Assembly (NCBI RefSeq): GCF_014201615.1
Contig: NZ_JACHEU010000001.1
Span: 1,879,631-1,943,630 of the forward strand
Direction: 5' to 3'
DNA length: 64,000 nt
DNA from: Aquamicrobium lusatiense
Lineage (GTDB): Bacteria; Pseudomonadota; Alphaproteobacteria; Rhizobiales; Rhizobiaceae
The position numbers were made by a program, and so were the translations under genes. Shown piece by piece: positions 36,067-45,773 of the stretch; position 1 is the first letter of the stretch, and every line of letters starts with the position of its first letter. The notes beneath the pieces are model-generated. The model was not told the DNA's origin, made no database searches, and saw nothing but the letters and a program-made list of their open reading frames with translations.

Positions 36067-36822
36067 TTATTCCGGTATGCGGTAGGAAACCCAGCGGTCG
36101 TGTCGTGCCTGATAAATTTCGCCGGTGCGGGTCAGTTCGGGGCTGGCAAGCCCCACGATGCGCTGGGCGATCTCTGACGGATGCGGCAGAGTGTTGGGGT
36201 TTTCGCCGGGAACGGCAAGGGCGCGCATGGCGGTGCGGGTGGCGCCGGGATCGACCGCGTTGACGCGCAGCGGATAGTTGCGCGTCTCATCCGCCCATGA
36301 ACGGACCATGGCTTCGACAGCCGCTTTCGACGCGGCGTAAGGTCCCCAGAAAGCCCGCGCGGAATGGGCGGCCCCCGAGGACAGCACGATGGCGCGGGCT
36401 GCATCCGACTGGCGCAGCAGTGGGTCGACGGAGCGGATCAGGCGCCATGTGGATGTGACGTTGACGGCCATAACCTTGTCGAACACCTTTGCCTCGACAT
36501 GGCCGAGCGGGGCGATGACGCCCAGCACGCCGGCGTTGGCCACCATGATGTCGAGCTTGCCCCAGCGCTCATGAAGAGCGCCGCCGAGGCGGTCGATGCC
36601 CTCCATGTCGGTGAGGTCGAGCGGCACCAGCGTGGCTTCGCCTTTGCCTGTGCGGGCGTTTTCGGCCTTGATCTCGTCGTCCAGTTCCTCAAGCCCGCCC
36701 ACAGTGCGGGCCACGGCAACGACATGCGCGCCGCGCTTTGCCAGTTCGCGCGAAAGAAAATAGCCGATGCCGCGCGAAGCGCCCGTCACAAGAGCCAGAC
36801 GGCCCGTCAGGTCGATGCTCAT
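36067..36822 (-). CDS. SDR-family oxidoreductase
   Basis: A 251-residue classical short-chain dehydrogenase. The NAD(P) site is TGASRGIGYFLS (Gly14, Gly18, Gly20), NAG is present in VANAGVLG, and the catalytic Ser lies in VLSSGAAH with Tyr162-Lys166 in YAASK. The substrate is unknown. It follows purF by 28 bases on the same strand, a linkage I recall in several Rhizobiales genomes. Confidence 0.9.
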   Translation of the reverse strand: MSIDLTGRLALVTGASRGIGYFLSRELAKRGAHVVAVARTVGGLEELDDEIKAENARTGKGEATLVPLDLTDMEGIDRLGGALHERWGKLDIMVANAGVLGVIAPLGHVEAKVFDKVMAVNVTSTWRLIRSVDPLLRQSDAARAIVLSSGAAHSARAFWGPYAASKAAVEAMVRSWADETRNYPLRVNAVDPGATRTAMRALAVPGENPNTLPHPSEIAQRIVGLASPELTRTGEIYQARHDRWVSYRIPE

Positions 36823-36850
36823 GCCTGTCCTCTAAATGCGTGTAAGGAAA

Positions 36851-38335
36851 TCAGCCGTTACTGGCCAGCAGCGAAAGCGTGTGCACATTGCTTTCGCCAT
36901 CCTGATCGACGAGGCGGGTCGGATACTCGCCCGTGAAATAATGATCGGTGAAGGCGGGAGCCTCCGGGTCCCGTGGCTTGCCCCCTACGGCCCTGTAAAG
37001 TCCATCAATGGACAGGAAAGCCAGCGAATCCGCGCCGATGTAACGGCACATGGAGGCAAGGTCCTTATGCTGATTGGCGAGCAGCTTTTCGGCGTTAGGG
37101 GTGTCGATGCCGTAGAAATCCGGGTGGTAGATCATCGGGCTCGCCACGCGGATATGGACCTCTCTGGCGCCCGCGTCGCGGATCATCTGCACGATCTTGA
37201 CCGATGTCGTGCCGCGCACGATGGAATCGTCGACCAGCACCACGCGCTTGCCTTCGATCATGGCGCGGTTGGCGGAATGCTTCAGCTTGACGCCAAGCGC
37301 TCTGATCTGTTGCGTCGGTTCGATGAAGGTGCGACCGACATAGTGGTTGCGGATGATGCCATATTCGAACGGGATGCCACTTGCCTGCGCGAAGCCGAGC
37401 GCGGCCGGCGTGCCGCCATCGGGCACCGGCACAACCACGTCGGCTTCGACAGGCGCTTCCTCTGCCAGGTTCGTGCCCATGTTCTTGCGCGCCACATAGA
37501 CGCTGCGGCCGCCAACTACGGAATCCGGCCGGGCGAAATAGACATATTCGAACAGGCACAGCCGTTCGGGCTGCGGGTTTTCCGGCTTGATGCACTCGGT
37601 GGTGATAGATCCGTCCTTCTGGATTTCGCAGATGACGATTTCGCCGTTCTCCACGTCGCGGATATATTTCGCGCCGATGATGTCGAGAGCACAGGTTTCC
37701 GAGCAGAAGATCGGTTTTCCGTCCAGTTCACCCATCACCAGGGGACGGATGCCGACCGCATCGCGCGCGGCGATGAGCTTGGTGCGGGTCAGGGCGACCA
37801 TGGCATAGCCGCCCTCGACCTGCCGGATGGCATCGACGAAACGCGCGCTGGAAGAGGTGTGACGCGAGCGGGCGATCATGTGAAGCACGACCTCAGTGTC
37901 GGAGGTCGCCTGAAAGATCGCGCCGGAAGCGATCAGTTGCCTGCGCAGGGCAAGGCCGTTGGTGAAGTTGCCATTGTGGGCAATGGCGATGCCGCCGACT
38001 TCCAGTTCCGCGAACAGTGGCTGCACATTGCGCAGGATGGTTTCGCCGGTGGTGGAATAGCGAACATGGCCGATGGCGCGGTCACCTGGCAGGCGGTGCA
38101 GGGTGGCAGCGTCCGTAAAATGATCGCCGACAAGACCCATATGGCGTTCGGAATGGAAGCGCCGGTTATGGTAGGAGACGATACCTGCCGCTTCCTGCCC
38201 GCGGTGCTGGAGAGCGTGCAGGCCAAGCGCGGTCAGCGCGGCGGCGTCCTCGTGGCCAAGAATGCCGAACACGCCGCATTCTTCGTGCAAATGATCATCG
38301 TCTTCGGCGACGAAAGCGCCAAGTCCATTTGCCAT
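36851..38335 (-). CDS. purF: Amidophosphoribosyltransferase
   Basis: PurF makes phosphoribosylamine from PRPP and glutamine, the first step of purine synthesis. The N-terminal glutaminase starts after a short propeptide: Cys20 in EECGVFGILG is the catalytic nucleophile and would be exposed by cleavage after Glu19. The PRTase domain has the PRPP loop VVLVDDSIVRGTTS. The 494-residue length is usual. cvpA lies just upstream, the order also seen in E. coli (cvpA-purF). A promoter-like pair and a hairpin occupy the cvpA-purF gap. Confidence 0.96.
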   Translation of the reverse strand: MANGLGAFVAEDDDHLHEECGVFGILGHEDAAALTALGLHALQHRGQEAAGIVSYHNRRFHSERHMGLVGDHFTDAATLHRLPGDRAIGHVRYSTTGETILRNVQPLFAELEVGGIAIAHNGNFTNGLALRRQLIASGAIFQATSDTEVVLHMIARSRHTSSSARFVDAIRQVEGGYAMVALTRTKLIAARDAVGIRPLVMGELDGKPIFCSETCALDIIGAKYIRDVENGEIVICEIQKDGSITTECIKPENPQPERLCLFEYVYFARPDSVVGGRSVYVARKNMGTNLAEEAPVEADVVVPVPDGGTPAALGFAQASGIPFEYGIIRNHYVGRTFIEPTQQIRALGVKLKHSANRAMIEGKRVVLVDDSIVRGTTSVKIVQMIRDAGAREVHIRVASPMIYHPDFYGIDTPNAEKLLANQHKDLASMCRYIGADSLAFLSIDGLYRAVGGKPRDPEAPAFTDHYFTGEYPTRLVDQDGESNVHTLSLLASNG

Positions 38336-38359
38336 AAGCTCAAGCTCCGCTAAAGCCGG

Positions 38360-38388
38360 TATATAGAACCTGGGCCGCTCCGGGGCAA
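38360..38388 (-). promoter_or_regulatory. Sigma-70-like promoter for purF
   Basis: On the minus strand TTGCCC (38388-38383) and TATATA (38365-38360) have a 17-base spacer, 25 bases before the purF start. Confidence 0.42.
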
Positions 38389-38405
38389 TGTGGAAGTTTG
38401 CCCCG
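38381..38405. promoter_or_regulatory. Inverted repeat overlapping the purF -35 element
   Basis: CGGGGCAA (38381-38388) and TTGCCCCG (38398-38405) are perfect 8-base arms around nine bases. The site overlaps the proposed -35 hexamer and lies after cvpA, so could be a repressor site or a weak cvpA transcript end; there is no T tract. Confidence 0.4.
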
Positions 38406-38426
38406 CCTCCCGGCCGCTTTTCTCAA

Positions 38427-39050
38427 TCAGTTGGCGTCTTCAGCAGGCGGCGCACCGGCGCCGTCGTCCTCGCCTGTGCCGGAGGCGGCAGGTGCTTCCG
38501 GAGAGGGCGCTGTTGCAGCACCCGGTTCGGCTGCCTGTCCGTCACGGTGAAGACGCTTCAGTATAGCATTTTCGGGGTCTTCTGGCAGCAGGCTTTCGAG
38601 TTTTGCGCCAACAGATTCCAGCAAAGGCCGCGACTTGGCTTCGGCAATCCATGCCGGCGTGCGCTCGCCCGCAAGCCAGTTGAAGAACAGAAGGCCGACT
38701 GCGACCACCAGAATGCCGCGCGCTGCGCCGTAGAGGAAGCCCAGCGTGCGGTCGAGTGCGCCGATGCGCGAATCGATGATGAAATCCGCGATCTTCATGG
38801 TGATGAGGGTGACGAGGATCAGCGCGACCACGAACACGATCGCCGCAGCAGCGGCCATGGCAAACTTTTCGTTGTCGATATAGGGCTGCACATAGGGCAG
38901 AACGGGCTTGTAGAAGAAGAAGGCCGCCGCCGCCGCCGCTGCCCACGAGGCTATCGAAAGCACCTCGCGGGAAAAGCCGCGCACCATGGCCAGCATGGCG
39001 GAAACCAGAGTGAAGCCGACGAGAATTCCGTCAAGCAGCGTAATCGGCAT
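38427..39050 (-). CDS. cvpA: CvpA family membrane protein
   Basis: A 207-residue CvpA-type inner-membrane protein with about four hydrophobic helices in residues 5-125 and the family text LDGILVGFTLVSAMLAMVRG at the start and DRTLGFLYGAARGILVV later. The last 50 residues are a disordered Ala/Pro/Glu/Gly-rich tail. CvpA is needed for colicin V secretion and stress tolerance in E. coli; its mechanism is unknown. It lies between radA and purF as in other Rhizobiales. Confidence 0.92.
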   Translation of the reverse strand: MPITLLDGILVGFTLVSAMLAMVRGFSREVLSIASWAAAAAAAFFFYKPVLPYVQPYIDNEKFAMAAAAAIVFVVALILVTLITMKIADFIIDSRIGALDRTLGFLYGAARGILVVAVGLLFFNWLAGERTPAWIAEAKSRPLLESVGAKLESLLPEDPENAILKRLHRDGQAAEPGAATAPSPEAPAASGTGEDDGAGAPPAEDAN

Positions 39051-39077
39051 GGTTCTCGCCCCACTTCATGGACCGTA

Positions 39078-40496
39078 TCATTCATCGTCCGCAGCACGGC
39101 TGCGGCGTGAGCCGGCTATGCGTGCCACGAGGTCGGCAAGCTCGCCGGGCCGGAACGAACCGTCTCCCATGCCGCCGGAAACCTCCTCGCTGCCTCTGGA
39201 TCTCGCCAGCGGCAGAACGGCATTTGCGAACCCCAGCTTTTCGGCTTCCTTGAGGCGCTGCTGCGCATGCGCAACCGGCCTTATGGCTCCCGAAAGGCTG
39301 ATTTCGCCGAAATAGACGCAATCGGGCGGCAGGGCAAGACCGGTGAGGGAGGAAACCAGAGCGGCCGCCACGGCGAGATCCGCCGCCGGCTCCGAGATGC
39401 GATAGCCGCCCGCGACATTGAGGTAGACATCGTGCTGCGAGAACCGCACGCCGCAATGGGCTTCAAGCACGGCCAGCACCATCGACAGGCGCGCATTGTC
39501 CCAGCCGATCACGGCGCGGCGCGGCGTGCCCAGCGGCGAGGGGGCGACCAGCGCCTGGATCTCGACCAGAACCGGCCGCGTTCCTTCCATGCCGGCGAAC
39601 ACGGCAGCACCCGGTGCCTTGGCATGGCGCTCGCCGAGGAACAGTTCGGAGGGATTCGCCACCTCCCGCAGGCCCTTGTCGGACATCTCGAACACGCCGA
39701 TCTCGTCGGTCGGCCCGAAACGGTTCTTCACCGTGCGCAGGATGCGGTAGTGATGGCCGCCTTCGCCCTCGAAATAGAGCACCCCGTCCACCATGTGCTC
39801 GACGACGCGCGGGCCGGCGATCTGCCCTTCCTTGGTGACGTGGCCGACCATGACGATGGCTGCCCCCGTCGACTTGGCGTAGCGGATCAGCGCCTGAGCC
39901 GAAGCGCGCACCTGCGTGACCGTGCCGGGGGCCGAATCGGCAAGGTCGGTCCACAGCGTCTGGATTGAATCGAGGATCACCAGATCCGGCCTCCGGCCGT
40001 CGGCGATGGTGGCCAGAATGTCCTCGACATTGGTCTCGGCGGCGAGCTCCACAGGAGCCTTGGCGACGCCGAGCCTTTGCGCGCGCAGCCGGATCTGGGC
40101 GACGGCTTCTTCGCCCGATACATAGACGATGCGGTGTCCCTGGCTGGCGAGTGCCGCCGCTGCCTGCGTCAGCAATGTCGATTTCCCGATGCCGGGGTCG
40201 CCGCCCACCAGCAGGGCCGAACCGCGCACGAAGCCGCCGCCGGTGGCGCGATCAAGCTCGCCAATGCCGGAAACGATACGCGGAGCATCCTCGATGTCAC
40301 CGTCGAGCGAGGTGAGGGTGACGGCGCGCCCCTTGCGCGTGCTGCGCAGGGATGCAGGTCCCGCGCCGATGCCGCCCGCCGTACCTTCCTCGATCAGCGT
40401 GTTCCATTCGCCGCAGGAATCGCACTTGCCGGCCCAGCGCTGGTGCACCGCGCCGCAATTCTGGCAGATGAACTGGGTGCGTGGCGCCTTAGCCAT
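39078..40496 (-). CDS. radA: DNA repair protein RadA
   Basis: RadA is a RecA-like ATPase that promotes branch migration in homologous recombination. The 472-residue protein has the N-terminal zinc finger CQNCGAVHQRWAGKCDSCG, Walker A GGDPGIGKST, the RadA-specific KNRFG motif (TVKNRFGPTDE) and a C-terminal Lon-like domain. All expected motifs are intact. It is preceded by dnaB, with 65 bases between; alr, often found between these two genes in rhizobia, is absent. Confidence 0.96.
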   Translation of the reverse strand: MAKAPRTQFICQNCGAVHQRWAGKCDSCGEWNTLIEEGTAGGIGAGPASLRSTRKGRAVTLTSLDGDIEDAPRIVSGIGELDRATGGGFVRGSALLVGGDPGIGKSTLLTQAAAALASQGHRIVYVSGEEAVAQIRLRAQRLGVAKAPVELAAETNVEDILATIADGRRPDLVILDSIQTLWTDLADSAPGTVTQVRASAQALIRYAKSTGAAIVMVGHVTKEGQIAGPRVVEHMVDGVLYFEGEGGHHYRILRTVKNRFGPTDEIGVFEMSDKGLREVANPSELFLGERHAKAPGAAVFAGMEGTRPVLVEIQALVAPSPLGTPRRAVIGWDNARLSMVLAVLEAHCGVRFSQHDVYLNVAGGYRISEPAADLAVAAALVSSLTGLALPPDCVYFGEISLSGAIRPVAHAQQRLKEAEKLGFANAVLPLARSRGSEEVSGGMGDGSFRPGELADLVARIAGSRRSRAADDE

Positions 40497-40561
40497 GCGG
40501 AGCGCTCCTCTTCAGGAGGCCGCAGCCTGTCGCCGCCGGATGGAGAGCGTGGAGCAAAACC

Positions 40562-42052
40562 CTACTCGAACCTCTCCGGCAGGTGGCTTTCTTCCGCCAG
40601 ATCGAAGAAGCGCGTGAACTGACCTTCGAAGCCCAGCGAAACCGTGCCCGTCGGTCCGTGACGCTGCTTGGCGATGATCACCTCCGCCTTGCCGCGCACT
40701 TCGTTCATGGCGCCTTCCCACTTGATGTATTCCTCGGTGCCGAGCTTAGGTTCCTGATTCTTCAGGTAATATTCTTCACGGTACACGAACATCACAACGT
40801 CCGCGTCCTGCTCGATCGAGCCCGATTCGCGCAGGTCCGAAAGCTGCGGGCGCTTGTCGTCGCGGTTTTCGACCTGACGCGAGAGCTGTGAGAGCGCGAT
40901 GATGGGAACGTTGAGTTCCTTGGCCAGCGCCTTCAGGCCGGTGGTGATTTCCGTCACTTCCTGCACACGCCCCTGACTGGCCTTGGCGGAAGAGCCCTGC
41001 ATCAGCTGAATATAGTCGATGATGATGACATCGAGGCCGCGCTGGCGCTTGAGCCGGCGCGCGCGCGCGGCAAGCTGGGCGATGGAAATGCCGCCGGTGG
41101 AATCGATGAACAGCGGAATGCGCTGCAGCGTCTGGGTGCAGTTGACCAGCTTGTCGAAATCGGCCTCGGTCAGATCACCGCGGCGGATCTTGGAGGAGGG
41201 CACTTCCGCCTGCTCGGAAATGATACGCGTCGCGAGCTGCTCGGCCGACATTTCGAGGGAGAAGAAGCCGATCACGCCACCGTTCTTGGCCTTGAACGAG
41301 CCATCCGCCTGTTGCTCCGGCTGATAGGCATCGGCGATATTGAAGGCGATGTTGGTGACAAGCGAGGTCTTGCCCATACCCGGGCGGCCGGCCAGCACGA
41401 TCAGGTCGGACTGCTGAAGGCCGCCCATGCGTTTGTCGAGATCGCGCAACCCGGTCGCGACACCGGAGAGCCCGCCATCTCGCATATAGGCGGCGCTGGC
41501 CATGTCGATGGCCGTCTTCAGCGCGGTTGAGAAATCCTCGAAGCCACCATCGTAACGGCCGGTTTCGGCCAGTTCGAACAGGCGTCGTTCCGCCTCCTCG
41601 ATCTGGGAGGACGGCGACATGTCCACCGGCGCGTCATAAGCGACGTTGACCATATCCTCGCCGACGGTGATCAGTGCGCGGCGCGTGGCCAGATCATAGA
41701 TGGCGCGTCCATAGTCAGCGGCGTTGATGACGGTCACCGCTTCCGCAGCCAGCCGGGCGAGGTACTGAACCACCGTCATGTCGCCCACCTTCTCGTCGGC
41801 AGGCAGGAAGGTTTTCATCGTCACCGGGTTGGCCATCTTGCCCATCCGGATGAGCTCGGATGCGACCTCGAAGATCTTGCGGTGCAGGGGCTCGTAGAAG
41901 TGGTTCGCTTTCAGGAAATCCGAAACGCGATAAAATGCGTCGTTGTTGACCAGCATGGCGCCAAGCAAAGCCTGCTCGGCCTCAATGTTATTGGGTGCCT
42001 CGCGATAGAGCGGCGTTTCTGCCGCAGCCAGTTTGCGTGCTGCCTCTGCCAT
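40562..42052 (-). CDS. dnaB: Replicative DNA helicase DnaB
   Basis: DnaB is the hexameric helicase of the replication fork. The N-terminal domain (EAEQALLGAMLVNN) and the RecA-like domain with Walker A GRPGMGKTS, Walker B VIIIDYIQLM and LSQLSRQVENRDDKRP are present. Start chosen at the ATG at 42052 (MAEAARKLAA), giving 496 residues; the frame continues upstream without a likely start. No intein or insertion is visible. Confidence 0.96.
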   Translation of the reverse strand: MAEAARKLAAAETPLYREAPNNIEAEQALLGAMLVNNDAFYRVSDFLKANHFYEPLHRKIFEVASELIRMGKMANPVTMKTFLPADEKVGDMTVVQYLARLAAEAVTVINAADYGRAIYDLATRRALITVGEDMVNVAYDAPVDMSPSSQIEEAERRLFELAETGRYDGGFEDFSTALKTAIDMASAAYMRDGGLSGVATGLRDLDKRMGGLQQSDLIVLAGRPGMGKTSLVTNIAFNIADAYQPEQQADGSFKAKNGGVIGFFSLEMSAEQLATRIISEQAEVPSSKIRRGDLTEADFDKLVNCTQTLQRIPLFIDSTGGISIAQLAARARRLKRQRGLDVIIIDYIQLMQGSSAKASQGRVQEVTEITTGLKALAKELNVPIIALSQLSRQVENRDDKRPQLSDLRESGSIEQDADVVMFVYREEYYLKNQEPKLGTEEYIKWEGAMNEVRGKAEVIIAKQRHGPTGTVSLGFEGQFTRFFDLAEESHLPERFE

Positions 42053-42269
42053 GATTCCCTCGGGTTGCCGATGTCTGTGGTTAGCAGACGAAGGATCGCC
42101 TGAGTCCATCTCTTCCCGACAATCTGTCCGCTACGCCCGTGATCCACAGCCTGTACGCGCCATCCACAGGGGAGGCCGGCGAAAGGTGGGTTTCCGGCAG
42201 AATCAGGTTGACTCGGGAACGAGACGGAAATTTTAACAGCCGCCGCCGAACGTATCAAGAACATGCCGC

Positions 42270-43241
42270 TCAGTCGGTAAGGGCATCGCCCCAGTCGGCG
42301 CGCTTCGCTCTTTTGAAAGTCTCGCCGTTGCGTTTGGTGAACAGCCTTGTCGCGACACTGCCGTCCGGGCAGCAAAGCTTCAGCTCGACCTTTCCGGAGC
42401 CTGCCCTCTGCGGCGCAAGAACACGCATCGTCTGTGATTCGCCGTCGGGCCTGTGACGGGAAACGGCAATATAGGCGAATTTCTCATCTTCCCACGGAAC
42501 CTCCGCATCCTTGGCAAGGCGGTGAATGCGCGAGCGCGCGACTCGGCGCGAAAAATGGCACCAGTCAGGCGAGGTGAGCGGGCACGGAGCGGCGTGGACG
42601 CAGGGCGCCAGAACATGTGCGCCGGCTTCGATCAGCCGTGCGCGGCAGGCGAGGATGCGCTGCCATCCGGCCGGGGTGCCGGGCTCGACGATCAGCAGCG
42701 TATCGGCTGCAAGCCTCCAGAGCTGGTCAACCAGAGACACACGGGCAGGCGGTTCAAGTTCGTCCAGAACATAGGCGCAGGTTACAAGATCGGCGGGCGC
42801 AAGATCGCTGAGGTTCCGGGTCGCGTCACCGCTTTTCCACTCGCTTTCAAAGGGCAGGTGGCCGGCGAGATTCTGACCCATGCGCCGCGCGGGTTCGCTG
42901 GCTTCCAGAAGTGTCGCATGGCTCAGATCCGGCCAAGTGTCGGCTGCCGCCCAAAGCGCCGTTCCGGGGCCGGAACCGATGTCAAGCAGAGAGGCGGGCG
43001 ACCAGTCGGGGCGGGCCGCGGCGATGGCGTCGCAGCTGGCCCAGACAGCGGCATAGGTGGCTGGCAGGCGGGTTGCCAGATAGGCTTTCACCGCGAGATC
43101 TTCCGACATGTGCAGGCGACCGTCACGCAGTTCTGCACGGTAGCGTTCGGAAAGCCGGCGCGCGGCCTGTTTCAGCACATCGATTGGCGTGTCTTCGAGA
43201 AGCGCATCGACAGCGGCTCTGAGTTGCGACGGCAGTTGCAC
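42270..43241 (-). CDS. Rsm22-type small ribosomal subunit methyltransferase
   Basis: A 323-residue protein of the Rsm22 family, relatives of the mitochondrial small-subunit assembly factor METTL17. A SAM site is seen as LLDIGSGPGTALWA near residue 89, and the C-terminal cysteine cluster CVHAAPCPL...DWCHFS, which holds an Fe-S cluster in METTL17, is conserved; a further CC lies near the end. The start is the GTG at 43241, two bases after the ynfA stop (TGAGCGTG), so the two genes are likely coupled. Its target in bacteria is not established. Confidence 0.83.
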   Translation of the reverse strand: MQLPSQLRAAVDALLEDTPIDVLKQAARRLSERYRAELRDGRLHMSEDLAVKAYLATRLPATYAAVWASCDAIAAARPDWSPASLLDIGSGPGTALWAAADTWPDLSHATLLEASEPARRMGQNLAGHLPFESEWKSGDATRNLSDLAPADLVTCAYVLDELEPPARVSLVDQLWRLAADTLLIVEPGTPAGWQRILACRARLIEAGAHVLAPCVHAAPCPLTSPDWCHFSRRVARSRIHRLAKDAEVPWEDEKFAYIAVSRHRPDGESQTMRVLAPQRAGSGKVELKLCCPDGSVATRLFTKRNGETFKRAKRADWGDALTD

Positions 43242-43243
43242 GC

Positions 43244-43567
43244 TCAGGCCCCGCGCGGCGCGAACAGGATCAGCGAGGCGCCCGCAAGGCAGATGAGCGC
43301 GCCCGCGACATCCCATTTGTCTGGCCGCAGACCTTCCGCGAACCACAGCCAGCCCAGCGAAGCGGCGATGTAGATGCCGCCATAGGCAGCATAGGTGCGC
43401 CCTGCCGCTACGCTTTCCACCTGCGCGAGCAGCCACGCAAACAGCACGAGCGAAAGGATTCCCGGAACGAGCCAGAGCGCGGATTTACCAAGTTTCCACC
43501 ACGCCCAGAAAGCGAAGCAGCCGGCGATCTCGGCAAGGGCGGCAGCGGCGTAGATCACATAGATCAT
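43244..43567 (-). CDS. ynfA: YnfA family (UPF0060) small membrane protein
   Basis: A 107-residue inner-membrane protein with four hydrophobic helices and the family text [40 protein letters not shown] and [17 protein letters not shown]. YnfA resembles SMR-type multidrug transporters in fold and size, but its substrate is unsettled. It lies directly upstream of the Rsm22-type gene with a stop-start junction of two bases. Confidence 0.93.
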   Translation of the reverse strand: MIYVIYAAAALAEIAGCFAFWAWWKLGKSALWLVPGILSLVLFAWLLAQVESVAAGRTYAAYGGIYIAASLGWLWFAEGLRPDKWDVAGALICLAGASLILFAPRGA

Positions 43568-43658
43568 GGAGGAATTCCGATGATGGGTATCAGCCCCTAT
43601 TCATCGCAATTCCTCCATTTTACAACCCCGCTCAAGGATATCTGCGCAGCGGGCCGGG

Positions 43659-44960
43659 TTATTTTCCGCCGGAAACGCGGCGTTTTGCCGTTGGCTTCGC
43701 TGCCGGCTTCTTTGCTGGTGCATCCGGGCTATGCGCCTTTTCGTGCATTTCCAGCGCCTTTTCGCACTTGGACATGTAGTCGCGCGTGATCGGCAGGGCA
43801 TCGTTCTTGCGGGTGAGCTGGATCTGGAAATTGACCAGATCCTGCCACCGGAACGAGGCTTCCGAGCCCGAAAGGTAAAATTCCCACATGCGGCAGAAGC
43901 GCTCGTCGTAGATGTCCTTCACCTTGTCGCGATTGGCGAGGAAACGCTCGCGCCAGTGCTTGAGTGTCTCGGCATAGTGCAGGCGCAGGATCTCAACATC
44001 GGTGATCGCCAGTCCGGACTTTTCGATCGCGGGCATGATCTCGGACAGAGCGGGAATGTAGCCACCGGGGAAAATGTGCTTGCGGATGAAGGCATTCGTC
44101 GTGGTCGGCGGAGCCGTGCGCCCGATCGTGTGCAGCAGCATCACGCCGTCAGGCTTCAGCAATGTGGCGCATTTGTCGAAGAAGGTCTGGTACTGGGTGA
44201 TGCCGACATGCTCGAACATGCCGACCGAGACGATGCGGTCGAACCGTTCCGAAAGATCGCGGTAGTCGCGGATTTCAAAATGCACATGCCGGTCGAGTCC
44301 CTGCGCCTGCGCGCGCTCGGTCGCGACGTGATGCTGTTCATTGGATAAGGTAACGCCCAGAACGTCGGTCTCAAAAGCCCTGGCGATATAGAGACTGAGG
44401 CCACCCCAGCCACAACCGATGTCGAGCACGGTCTGGCCGGGCTTTATGCGCAGTTTGGCCGCGATATGCCGCTTCTTGGCGAGTTGTGCCTCTTCGAGAG
44501 ACATGTCCGGCCGCTCGAAATAGGCGCAGGAATACTGCATGTCGTCGTCGAGGAAGAGTTTGTAGAGCTCGCCTGAAAGATCGTAGTGGTGCTCGACATT
44601 CTTCTTGGATCGGCGGTGCGTGTTGAATTGCTGCAACGGGCGGAAGGCGAGACGCGCGGTGTTGAGCAGCTTGCCCCAGTTCGAATCGGTCCAGGAGATG
44701 CCCATGTTCTGGTAGACCAGATGCAGGAAGCTCAGCACGTCGCCTTCGACGAAGTCGAGTTCCTGCTCCATGAAGGCTTCTGGAATGGCGAGTGACGGAT
44801 GCAGGGCGATAGCGCGCTCCGCCCGTCTGGTGTGAATGACCACATGGGTCTTGGTGCCCGTTCCGTCGCCAAAGGTCCGGGTTGCGCCGTTGGGTCCGGT
44901 CACGGTCAAAGTCCCGGTGTGGACGATCTTCTCGATTATGCGTTGCAGAAGAATATTCAT
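43659..44960 (-). CDS. cfa: Cyclopropane-fatty-acyl-phospholipid synthase
   Basis: Cfa adds a methylene bridge from SAM to unsaturated acyl chains of membrane phospholipids, usually in stationary phase or acid stress. The 433-residue protein has an N-terminal lipid-binding domain, NVEHHYDLSGELYKLFLDDD, the SAM motif VLDIGCGWGGLS, and MFEHVG with the active-site residues. The last 25 residues are a Lys/Ala/Pro-rich basic tail not found in E. coli Cfa. Adds to the phospholipid genes psd, pssA and aas-like nearby. Confidence 0.94.
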   Translation of the reverse strand: MNILLQRIIEKIVHTGTLTVTGPNGATRTFGDGTGTKTHVVIHTRRAERAIALHPSLAIPEAFMEQELDFVEGDVLSFLHLVYQNMGISWTDSNWGKLLNTARLAFRPLQQFNTHRRSKKNVEHHYDLSGELYKLFLDDDMQYSCAYFERPDMSLEEAQLAKKRHIAAKLRIKPGQTVLDIGCGWGGLSLYIARAFETDVLGVTLSNEQHHVATERAQAQGLDRHVHFEIRDYRDLSERFDRIVSVGMFEHVGITQYQTFFDKCATLLKPDGVMLLHTIGRTAPPTTTNAFIRKHIFPGGYIPALSEIMPAIEKSGLAITDVEILRLHYAETLKHWRERFLANRDKVKDIYDERFCRMWEFYLSGSEASFRWQDLVNFQIQLTRKNDALPITRDYMSKCEKALEMHEKAHSPDAPAKKPAAKPTAKRRVSGGK

Positions 44961-45132
44961 CGCCAGCCTCTTCCTGCGCGAATCCTGCGGCCGGAAACTG
45001 GCGCGGGGGATCGCTCTTTGCCAAAGAGTTGGACGGCTTCATCGCTACACTGGAACGATGGAACGGTCCAAGACAGCACTGATATGCAATCTTGCAGAAA
45101 TGATTCCGGTTTGAAAAGTTCCAATGTGGCAC

Positions 45133-45158
45133 AAAAAAACCCGGGCAGAGCCCGGGTT
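45133..45158 (-). terminator. Intrinsic terminator of the rpsF-rpsR-rplI operon
   Basis: On the minus strand AACCCGGGC pairs with GCCCGGGTT around a 3-base loop, followed by seven T, about 30 bases after the rplI stop. A textbook rho-independent terminator. Confidence 0.93.
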
Positions 45159-45188
45159 CTTGGTCCAGATTGAGCTGGAAGGCGAAGC

Positions 45189-45773
45189 TTACGCTTCTTC
45201 CTCACCCTCTTCGAACTCTTCGTTCGGGTCGAAGAAGTTGTCCGGACGGGCATTTTCGTTGATGTCGTCGCCATAGATGGCTTCGGCAGTCGTCAGCAGC
45301 TCGCCGCGGGACTGACGCTCGGCTTCGTCGGTCGAACGCGCGATGTTGAGCGTGATCGTGACCTCGACTTCCGGGTGCAGCGCGATGGCGATGTTGGTCA
45401 GACCGATGGTCTTGATCGGATGATTGAGCTCGACCTGGTTGCGGGCGACGTTGAAGCCTTCGTCAGCCAGGAAATCGGCGATGTCGCGGGTCGACACCGA
45501 ACCGTAGAGCTGACCGGTTTCACCGGCGGAGCGCACGACGATGAAGGTGGTGCCGTCGAGCTTCTCGGCAACGGCCTCGGCTTCGGTCTTGCGTTCGAGG
45601 TTGCGGGCTTCCAGCGTGACGCGCTGGGCTTCGAACTTCTTCTTGTTGGCTTCGTTGGCGCGCAGGGCCTTGCCCTTCGGCAGAAGGAAGTTGCGTGCGA
45701 AACCGTCCTTGACCTTGACGGTGTCGCCCATCTGGCCGAGGCGCGCGATGCGTTCGAGGAGGATGACGTCCAT
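45189..45773 (-). CDS. rplI: 50S ribosomal protein L9
   Basis: L9 spans the large subunit from the L1 stalk base. The 194-residue protein opens [28 protein letters not shown], the family N-terminal domain, and continues through the long helix; the last 20 residues form an acidic tail ([10 protein letters not shown]) common in Rhizobiales. The start at 45773 has AAAGGA upstream; upstream in-frame sequence is not coding. Separated from rpsR by 216 bases that contain a hairpin. Confidence 0.96.
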   Translation of the reverse strand: MDVILLERIARLGQMGDTVKVKDGFARNFLLPKGKALRANEANKKKFEAQRVTLEARNLERKTEAEAVAEKLDGTTFIVVRSAGETGQLYGSVSTRDIADFLADEGFNVARNQVELNHPIKTIGLTNIAIALHPEVEVTITLNIARSTDEAERQSRGELLTTAEAIYGDDINENARPDNFFDPNEEFEEGEEEA

